Source: Fibrobacterota bacterium
GTDB taxonomy: Bacteria; Fibrobacterota; Fibrobacteria; UBA11236
DNA length: 64,000 bases
Assembly: GCA_028287505.1 (NCBI GenBank)
Contig: JAQBPN010000067.1
Location: 1-64,000 of the forward strand
Direction of reading: 5' to 3'
The first letter of the stretch is position 1. Each line of letters opens with the position of its first letter. The notes below the pieces were generated by a model. It was not told where the DNA came from. It ran no database searches and saw only the letters and a program-made list of their open reading frames with translations. The translations under genes were made by a program, and so were the position numbers. Below are positions 58,050 through 64,000 of this stretch, piece by piece.

Positions 58050-61000
58050 CTAGGCCGCCAGGGACTCCACGCCGTTGGCATAGGCGGGATAGTTCCTGAG
58101 GCCCTCGCTGAGCCGCCGCGAGGCGATTTCGAAATTGATCTGGTTGGGCAGCCATTTGACGACACGCACGTGCTCCGCTTCAACGGAATAGGTGCCCGAA
58201 TCCTCACTGACCTTTCCCCATACCTCCAACAAATTGCCGCTGAACGGCACCTGCCCGGCCAGGACGTCGTTCCACCGATCCAGGGCTTTGGGCCAGAAGA
58301 TCACGTCGACGCAACCCGTTTTATCGCCCAGGGTCAGGAATTTCATGTAATCGGAACCGCTCTCACGGACGATGGGATGCAAACGGTCGGTGACGGGGAT
58401 GCCGAATACCTTGACATGGCGGCCCACGTGCGAGCCCAGATCGTCCGCGCGCACGGCGCCCACCGAAGCCTCATGATCCTCCACGATGTCGAGGAGGTTG
58501 GCGGAAAGGACATATCCCAGCATCTTCAGCTCATTCATGCATCTTTGCAACAAAGGATATTCCCGCAGGCGCGCGTTCGGCGTCACTCCGGAACCTCCCT
58601 CGCCCGGAGCCTGGGAAACCGCGGTCCCGGAAATGGAAGCCGCGGAAGCCGGGGCCGCGAAGAGATCCGCCTGCTCCGGACGGATCTTCCCATAGGCTGC
58701 GTCCAAAAGGTAAAGCAGTTCCGGCTGCGTCATTTTGAAGCCTCCGCAAGCGCCCGCCAGGATCAGGTTTTCCGCTTCACGCTTGTGCAGGGGCACCCGT
58801 TGCAGCAAATCGATCAGGTCCCGATATTCCCCGTTCTCCTCCCTTTCCTGGACCAATACCGTAAGGGCGGTGTCGCGGCAATCCCTTACGGGTATAAGGC
58901 CCGGCCGGATCCATTTGTCCTTGCCATGGTATTTGAGACGCGACTTGTTGACATCCAAGGGCAGGATACGCAGCCCCCAGCGCCGGGCCTCGTCCAGATA
59001 AACGTCGCGGGTATAGAATCCATGCCGGTTGCTGATGACGGAGGACAGGAACTGGGCCGGATAACGGGATTTGAGATGGGCGCATTGGAAAGACAGCTCC
59101 GCATAGCTGGCGCTGTGGGACTTGCAGAAGGAGAAGCCGGTGAAGGATGAGACTCGCTTCCACAATTCCTGGGCTTGCGCGTCGTTAAACGGCGGCCTAT
59201 GCCTCTCCTTGTCTTTGCATCCCGCGATGAACTGCAGCCGGATCTCTTCCCACTCCTGCGTCGAAGGCGCCCCTTCGTGCTGGCTGTTCATCATCTTGCG
59301 GATGCGATCCGCGAGTTTGTAGGGCAAGCCAGCCACCTCATGGCAGATGCGGATGACATCCTCCTGGAAAGCGCATACGTCGTGAGTATCGCCCAGCAGC
59401 CCTTCCAGAGAAGGATGCACAAAGTCCCAATCCTTGATTTCGTCTTTCATTTTACGATGCCTTTCCACGAAGGTTTTACAATAAGCCGTGCCGGCGGGCC
59501 GGATGAGGCTGGAGGTGATGACGATTTCCGGGAAGGTCGCGGCCCTGGCCTTTTGATTGAGGCGAATCTGGGCCGGGCTTTCGATATAGAAGATGCCGCG
59601 GGTCTTGCCCGTCACCAGCATTTTGTGTACGGCCGGATCATCGAAGCATTTTTGCAAGTCCCACACTTCCGGGTCGGGCAATCGTTGTTCTTCGATCTGC
59701 CCCAAGGCATCGCGCAGTACCGACAAGGATCCGTTGCCGAGGAGATCGAACTTGATGAGACCCAGCTCATCGATGCCGTTGTGCATGTCCACCTGGGTGA
59801 CGATGCGCCCTTCACCACCGCCATCCGCGCTCGAACGCGACCATTCGCAAGCCACATGCCGGCAGATGCGCTCATTGGTGACGATAAGGCCGCCGGGATG
59901 CTGGCCCAGAAAGCGGGGTTTTTTATGTATACGCTTTACCCACTCATGTATGTTCCGTATCCCCTTGTCATCCAAGCAAAGAGAATTCGTGTCGAAGCTG
60001 TCCAGCACCGCGGTCGCCTGCGCATCGGAGTATCCGAATACCTTCGCCACCTCCCGAAAGGCGGATTTGTAATTGAAGTGGTTGGTGGTGCACGTAATGG
60101 CCACCCGATCCCGTCCGAACCGTTTTACCATCCACTGCAACGCCAAGTCCCGCTCGTCCCAGCCGAAATCGAGATCGGCATCCGGAGGGGCGGCCCGGTC
60201 CTCGTTCAGGAAACGCTCGAAATAAAGTTTGAGGCCGATGGGATCGAGATTGCACACGCCCAAGTTGTAGAAGGTGATGGAGTTGGCGCCGCTGCCCCGC
60301 AGAATGGAACAGTCCCGGGCCCTTCGGAAGGGAGAGCCCAATTCCCCGCTGGCCCAATCACGCACCTCCTTGACCATGAGGAAGTAGGACGAATAACCCA
60401 GTTTGCCGATGACCTTCAGCTCTTTCTCCTGAATATCGCAAGCCTGGAGATAGTCCGGGCTGCCGCCGTAATTGGTTTCCAAACCCTGCCGCGTCAATTC
60501 CGCCAGATAGGTATCCGGCGTGTAGCCCTTCGGCACTTCGATCTCGGGCATGATCCATTTGTTCAGTTCCAGGCGCACGTCGCAGGCATCCGCTATGGCA
60601 ACACTGTTGCGCAAGGCATCGGGCCTGTCCTGGAACAGCTCGTACATTTGCGCTTGGGAGGCGAACCAAGCGCCCTCGGGCGCGGTCTCCCCCTCCTTGA
60701 GCCGGGACAAGGTGGAATTGAGGTCGATGGCCCGCAAGATGCGATGCGTTTCGAAGTCGCGACGCTCCAGGAAGAAGCAATCATGGGCCGCCGTCACGGG
60801 CAGATCCTCCGCCAAGCATACAGCCTCGACCTCGCGGCTGCGAACCCGCGCCTGGGGGGAATTGCGCACCAATTCTCCGTATAGGCGGGGGCGATTCGGG
60901 CCAGAAGCCAGGATCTTGAGGCAGCGCGGAAAGGAGGTCAGGATGATGAGATCCTTCCATTCCCGCTCGAAGGCCTTGGCGAACGAGAAGGTCTTGGCGC

Positions 61001-61355
61001 CGAGTTGCCGCTGAGTGATCAGTTCGCAGATATCCCCATAACCCCCTGCATTCCGGGCCAGTAACACCACGGTTTCCCCGGGACGGGCGGCTTCGCTCAG
61101 CTCCACCCCGAGAATGGGATGGATGTCCTGGGCAAGGCATTCCTTGTAAAACAGGATGAGTCCGCTCATGCGGTTGGTATCGGTGAGGGCCAAGGCTTTC
61201 ATACCCAGGAATTTGGCTTTTGCGACCAAGGCCTCGATGGGGGGAACGCCGGAAAGGAGCGAGAATTCGGAATGGACATGGAGATGGACGAAGGCTGAAG
61301 ACACAGCCGCATCGACAAGGCCGGGGGGAGTGGATTTCAGGGGCAAGGCAGGCAT
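58050..61355 (-). CDS. dnaE2: Error-prone DNA polymerase III alpha subunit DnaE2 (ImuC)
   Basis: The 1101-residue C-family polymerase has an N-terminal PHP domain (H24, H26, H28 in VHLHVHSEFSLLSG), the palm with PPDADLDF (Asp392, Asp394) and IKFDLLG as third catalytic region, and the finger and C-terminal OB (tRNA-anti) domains. Its length fits DnaE2 better than the replicative DnaE, and the SOS operator supports this. DnaE2 performs translesion synthesis with ImuA/ImuB. The start codon ATG 61355 follows the LexA-like box by 2 bases; an in-frame TTG upstream lies inside the operator. Confidence 0.92.
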   Translation of the reverse strand: MPALPLKSTPPGLVDAAVSSAFVHLHVHSEFSLLSGVPPIEALVAKAKFLGMKALALTDTNRMSGLILFYKECLAQDIHPILGVELSEAARPGETVVLLARNAGGYGDICELITQRQLGAKTFSFAKAFEREWKDLIILTSFPRCLKILASGPNRPRLYGELVRNSPQARVRSREVEAVCLAEDLPVTAAHDCFFLERRDFETHRILRAIDLNSTLSRLKEGETAPEGAWFASQAQMYELFQDRPDALRNSVAIADACDVRLELNKWIMPEIEVPKGYTPDTYLAELTRQGLETNYGGSPDYLQACDIQEKELKVIGKLGYSSYFLMVKEVRDWASGELGSPFRRARDCSILRGSGANSITFYNLGVCNLDPIGLKLYFERFLNEDRAAPPDADLDFGWDERDLALQWMVKRFGRDRVAITCTTNHFNYKSAFREVAKVFGYSDAQATAVLDSFDTNSLCLDDKGIRNIHEWVKRIHKKPRFLGQHPGGLIVTNERICRHVACEWSRSSADGGGEGRIVTQVDMHNGIDELGLIKFDLLGNGSLSVLRDALGQIEEQRLPDPEVWDLQKCFDDPAVHKMLVTGKTRGIFYIESPAQIRLNQKARAATFPEIVITSSLIRPAGTAYCKTFVERHRKMKDEIKDWDFVHPSLEGLLGDTHDVCAFQEDVIRICHEVAGLPYKLADRIRKMMNSQHEGAPSTQEWEEIRLQFIAGCKDKERHRPPFNDAQAQELWKRVSSFTGFSFCKSHSASYAELSFQCAHLKSRYPAQFLSSVISNRHGFYTRDVYLDEARRWGLRILPLDVNKSRLKYHGKDKWIRPGLIPVRDCRDTALTVLVQEREENGEYRDLIDLLQRVPLHKREAENLILAGACGGFKMTQPELLYLLDAAYGKIRPEQADLFAAPASAASISGTAVSQAPGEGGSGVTPNARLREYPLLQRCMNELKMLGYVLSANLLDIVEDHEASVGAVRADDLGSHVGRHVKVFGIPVTDRLHPIVRESGSDYMKFLTLGDKTGCVDVIFWPKALDRWNDVLAGQVPFSGNLLEVWGKVSEDSGTYSVEAEHVRVVKWLPNQINFEIASRRLSEGLRNYPAYANGVESLAA

Positions 61356-61393
61356 ACTGCACAAATGTACAGTATTTATTCGCCATGATTCAA
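61356..61393 (-). promoter_or_regulatory. LexA-like SOS operator and leaderless promoter of dnaE2
   Basis: On the minus strand TTGAAT (61388-61393), an 18-base spacer and TACATT (61364-61369) precede the ATG. The box TGTACATTTGTGCA (61358-61371) is identical to that of the DUF72 gene and covers the -10. The expected start of transcription is the ATG itself. No Shine-Dalgarno is present. Confidence 0.82.
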
Positions 61394-61543
61394 TCGAATT
61401 ATGCCTATAATCGCGTAAGCCGACCAGGGGATTTGGGTTTGTAGAGGATTTTATAAGGGTCGGTAAAGGAGAACCTGACCTACCCCGGAAGAGTCATTCA
61501 CAGTCACTGCATAAGAGTCTACATAAGACATACAGGTCCCGAT

Positions 61544-61951
61544 ATGAACGCGCAAAACAACCCCATCCTCCTCTTCGACGGCGTCTGCAATCTCTGCAAC
61601 GGCTCCGTCCGCTTCATCCTGAAACGGGACCGCAAGCAGGCGTTCCGCTTCGCTCCCCTGCAGTCTGCGGCGGGACAGGCCTTGCTCGAACGCTTGGGAC
61701 TGCCGAGGGACGGATTCCGCTCAGTGGTGCTCGTGGAGGGAGATCGCCATTACCAGCGATCCGCGGCCGCGCTCCGCATCCTGCGCGCGCTGGGCTGGCC
61801 GTACAAGGCGCTTTACGTCTTCATCCTCATCCCGCGTCCATTGCGCGATTTCGGGTACGACCTGATCGCCCGGAACCGGTACCGCGTTTTCGGACGGAGC
61901 GAAACCTGCATGGTCCCCACGCCGGAGATCCGGGAGCGGTTCCTTTCGTGA
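61544..61951 (+). CDS. DCC family thiol-disulfide oxidoreductase (DUF393)
   Basis: The 135-residue protein starts PILLFDGVCNLCNGSVRFIL, the DxxCxLC motif of the DCC family with Cys15 and Cys18. Other conserved parts are KRDRKQAFRFAPLQSAAG, SVVLVEGDRHYQRSAAALRILRALG and PRPLRDFGYDLIARNRYRVFGRSETC. The fold is thioredoxin-like; the physiological partner is unknown. It overlaps the start of an MFS gene (GTGA). A 180-bp gap separates it from the divergent dnaE2 promoter. Confidence 0.92.
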   Translation: MNAQNNPILLFDGVCNLCNGSVRFILKRDRKQAFRFAPLQSAAGQALLERLGLPRDGFRSVVLVEGDRHYQRSAAALRILRALGWPYKALYVFILIPRPLRDFGYDLIARNRYRVFGRSETCMVPTPEIRERFLS

Positions 61952-63150
61952 TCGGAAAAGCCATCCCGCGCACCGTATGGACGCTGGGATTCGTCAGCCT
62001 GTTCATGGACGTTTCCTCGGAAATGGTCCACAGTCTGCTTCCCCTCTTTCTCATCACCGTGCTGGGGACCACCGCCACCCGCGTGGGCTTCATCGAAGGC
62101 ATCGCGGAAGGCACGGCCCTGATCGTGAAGATATTTTCCGGCGCCCTCAGCGATTGGTTCCGCAACCGCAAGGCCCTGGCCGTGCTGGGATACGGTCTGG
62201 GAGCCGCCAGCAAACCCTTGTTCGCCCTTGCCGCGACCGCCAACCTGGTCTTCGCCGCCAGGCTGGTCGACCGCGTGGGCAAAGGGATCCGGGGCGCGCC
62301 CAGGGACGCGCTCATCGCGGACGTGACCTCCCCGGAAATCCGGGGGGCCGCATACGGATTGCGGCAATCCCTGGATACCGTGGGCGCCTTGTTGGGACCG
62401 GTGCTGGCGCTTGTCCTGATGAAAACCACGGGCGGAAACTTCCGCATGGTCTTCTGGCTGGCGGCGGCGCCGGGATTCCTGGCCGTGGCGTTACTGGCGG
62501 GCGGCGTCCGGGAACCGCGCCATCCGGATGCGGGCAAGCCGCGGACTTCCGGCAAAGCCCGCGCTCCGATCCTGATCGCGGACCTGAAAAGGCTCGGCGA
62601 GGCATTCTGGCTCGTAGTGACATTGGGGACGATATTGTCCCTGGCCCGCTTCAGCGAAGCGTTTCTGCTCATGCGCGGGCAATCCGCGGGCCTGGCGGCG
62701 GCGGATGCGCCTTTGCTGATGGTGGCGATGAACGTCGTGTATTTCGCGACGGCGTATCCCGTGGGTTACCTGTCCGACAAGGTTGGACGGGGCGGATTGC
62801 TGGCGGCGGGCATAATAGCCCTGGTGATCGCGGATTTGACGCTTGCGGCGGCCCGGGGCCCTTGGATGGCGGGAGCGGGCGCGGCGGTTTGGGGATTGCA
62901 GATGGGATTGACCCAAGGCATTTTCTCCGCCATGGTCGCGGGGGCGGCGCCCCCGGCCCTGCGGGGCACGGCCTTCGGGTTGTTCAACCTGGCCGGGGGA
63001 ATCGCCACCATCGCGGCGAGCCTGCTGGCCGGGTCCGTATGGGACCGCATAGGGGCGCCGGCTACTTTCGAAATCGGAGCATGCATCGCTGGATCGGCGA
63101 TGCTATTTTATCTGTTGCTGGGAAAACGGATGGGCCGTACGGCCTATTGA
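61948..63150 (+). CDS. MFS transporter
   Basis: The 400-residue protein starts at GTG, overlapping the DCC stop codon. About twelve hydrophobic helices are visible. MFS signatures include SDWFRNRKALAVLGYGLGAASKP between helices 2 and 3 and SDKVGRGGLLAAG between 8 and 9. The substrate is unknown. It lacks large soluble domains. The central loop (REPRHPDAGKPRTSGKARAPIL) is basic and long, as usual between the two halves. Gene coupling to a DCC protein is not a known functional pairing. Confidence 0.9.
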   Translation: MIGKAIPRTVWTLGFVSLFMDVSSEMVHSLLPLFLITVLGTTATRVGFIEGIAEGTALIVKIFSGALSDWFRNRKALAVLGYGLGAASKPLFALAATANLVFAARLVDRVGKGIRGAPRDALIADVTSPEIRGAAYGLRQSLDTVGALLGPVLALVLMKTTGGNFRMVFWLAAAPGFLAVALLAGGVREPRHPDAGKPRTSGKARAPILIADLKRLGEAFWLVVTLGTILSLARFSEAFLLMRGQSAGLAAADAPLLMVAMNVVYFATAYPVGYLSDKVGRGGLLAAGIIALVIADLTLAAARGPWMAGAGAAVWGLQMGLTQGIFSAMVAGAAPPALRGTAFGLFNLAGGIATIAASLLAGSVWDRIGAPATFEIGACIAGSAMLFYLLLGKRMGRTAY

Positions 63151-63174
63151 AACCGTCGTGAAAAAAGGAAAACC

Positions 63175-63915
63175 ATGAAAACAGAATCCAACACCGTGCT
63201 CATCACCGGCGGCGCCTCCGGCATCGGTCTGGCGCTGGCGGAGAAATTCCTGCAGGCCGGAAACACCGTGATCGTCTGCGGCCGCCGGGAAGGCAAGCTC
63301 GCGGAAGCCAAAGCCAGGCTTCCCCGCCTGCATACGCGCGTCTGCGACGTGGCGGATCCGAAAGAGCGGGAAGCCCTGCGGGCTTGGGCCATCCGGGAAT
63401 TTCCCGCGTTGAACGTGGTGGTCAACAACGCCGGCATCCAGCAGCGGATCGCCCTGCGGGAACCGCCCGCCTGGGAAAAACTGCGCGAGGAACTGGCCAT
63501 CAACCTGGACGCGCCCATCCATCTCGCCGCGCTTTTCATCCCCCACCTGCTCACGCAAAAGGATCCGGCCATCGTGAACGTCACCTCCGGACTGGCCTTC
63601 TCCCCTTTGGCGAACACGCCCGTCTATTCCGCCACCAAGGCCGCGCTCCGGTCCTTCACGCTTTCCCTGCGCCATCAACTGACCGGCACGCCCATCTCCG
63701 TGGTGGAAATCATCCCGCCCGCGGTGGATACGGACCTGGGAGGAGTCGGCCTGCACACCTTCGGCGCGCCCCTGGGCGTGTTCATGGATTCCGTCTGGGA
63801 GCAATTGAAGAGCGGCAGCCAGGAAACCACCTACGGGTTCTCGGCGGAAAGCAGCCGGGCCGGACGGGAGCAATTGGATGCCATCTTCAAACGCATGAAT
63901 CCGGTCCAGGCCTGA
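63175..63915 (+). CDS. Short-chain dehydrogenase/reductase (DltE-like)
   Basis: The 246-residue protein is a classical SDR: TGGASGIG at 11-18 for NAD(P) binding, NNAG at 84-87 and the catalytic Ser138, Tyr151 and Lys155 (YSATK). The sequence resembles the DltE-type oxidoreductases. The substrate is not predictable; an Arg after the second beta strand (CGRREGK) favours NADPH. GGAAAA precedes the ATG, 24 bases after the MFS stop. It may form a unit with the MFS and DCC genes. Confidence 0.93.
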   Translation: MKTESNTVLITGGASGIGLALAEKFLQAGNTVIVCGRREGKLAEAKARLPRLHTRVCDVADPKEREALRAWAIREFPALNVVVNNAGIQQRIALREPPAWEKLREELAINLDAPIHLAALFIPHLLTQKDPAIVNVTSGLAFSPLANTPVYSATKAALRSFTLSLRHQLTGTPISVVEIIPPAVDTDLGGVGLHTFGAPLGVFMDSVWEQLKSGSQETTYGFSAESSRAGREQLDAIFKRMNPVQA

Positions 63916-63927
63916 ACCGGTTTTCCC

Positions 63928-64000
63928 ATGGCTGCAAAAAAAAGCGTCCTTGCGAAACCGGAAGCCGAGCTCCGCAAAATCGGCATGTCCTTTCCCGAAA
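63928..64000 (+). CDS. N-terminal fragment of a gene, possible MmcQ/YjbR family
   Basis: ATG 63928 follows the SDR stop by 12 bases and opens a frame (MAAKKSVLAKPEAELRKIGMSFPE) that runs off the window. The beginning resembles MmcQ/YjbR-like proteins, in which L-R-x-x-A/G-L/M-x-x-P-E is common near the N-terminus. With only 24 residues visible the assignment is weak, but the gene itself is plausible. Confidence 0.45.
   Translation, partial: MAAKKSVLAKPEAELRKIGMSFPE

Noticed and set aside
1-64000. tRNA or rRNA genes
   Set aside because: I saw no T-arm consensus (GGTTCRAATCC) in the intergenic regions and no rRNA-like blocks; a tRNAscan-SE run would settle this.

Overview
This 64 kb window is a GC-rich (roughly 60 percent by eye), densely coding bacterial chromosome segment that is most likely from Fibrobacterota or a close relative. 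The evidence is: (i) a TIGR02147/DUF4423 family protein, a family first defined in Fibrobacter succinogenes, overlapping a lipoprotein gene; (ii) several secreted proteins ending in domains that resemble type IX secretion (T9SS) C-terminal sorting domains; (iii) putative LexA operators of the form TGTAC-N4-GTGCA, close to the TGCNC-N4-GTGCA box that I recall for F. succinogenes; (iv) many lipoproteins, an Omp85 protein and large beta-barrels, so the cell is diderm. No rRNA, tRNA, CRISPR array, prophage or intact insertion sequence was seen.

Layout. 1-4.2 kb: a TPR protein cut by the window edge, then the complete EF-P beta-lysylation set (epmA, efp, divergent epmB) with a large hairpin of tandem 7-mers between efp and epmA. 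4.3-12 kb: a secreted protein plus M64-type peptidase pair, then a minus-strand operon of lipoprotein, 1098-residue barrel with a SprA-like motif, and Omp85/POTRA protein. 12-20 kb: an ECF sigma factor, then smc, a membrane histidine kinase and an NtrC-type regulator, with an intergenic repeat family of 60-bp period. 20-26.6 kb: secreted Ycf48/BNR-type propellers (two are tandem paralogues), the TIGR02147 plus lipoprotein pair, and an exported intradiol dioxygenase with a sorting-like tail. 27-37.7 kb: typA, an SH3/receiver-like/DUF4388 protein, ruvX, a metzincin lipoprotein, DUF4416, HU and comEC. 38-46.7 kb: argA with a TrpD-like gene, an AI-2E type permease, a DUF72 gene, map, FMN reductase, pirin and a FUSC-type protein. 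47-58 kb: an ImuB-like polymerase, a very large KNH/PPC lipoprotein, a YidD-like plus LRR pair, and an AT-richer C10 peptidase plus lipoprotein pair that looks transferred. 58-64 kb: dnaE2, a DCC thiol oxidoreductase, an MFS permease, an SDR and a partial gene.

Regulatory themes. Three unlinked minus-strand genes (DUF72, imuB, dnaE2) share nearly identical promoters. Each has a TTGA-type -35, a 17-18 bp spacer, TACATT as -10, a LexA-like palindrome over the -10, and the start codon exactly where transcription should begin. This predicts an SOS mutagenesis regulon with leaderless mRNAs that includes a DUF72 protein. The pirin gene has the same leaderless geometry with a different palindrome. 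Two intergenic elements (31101-31406 and 37731-37984) have long terminal stems of different sequence enclosing shared motifs, and look like a structured RNA or non-autonomous element family.

All functional calls rest on reading translated sequence and remembered family motifs. No database search was possible. GC statements are visual.
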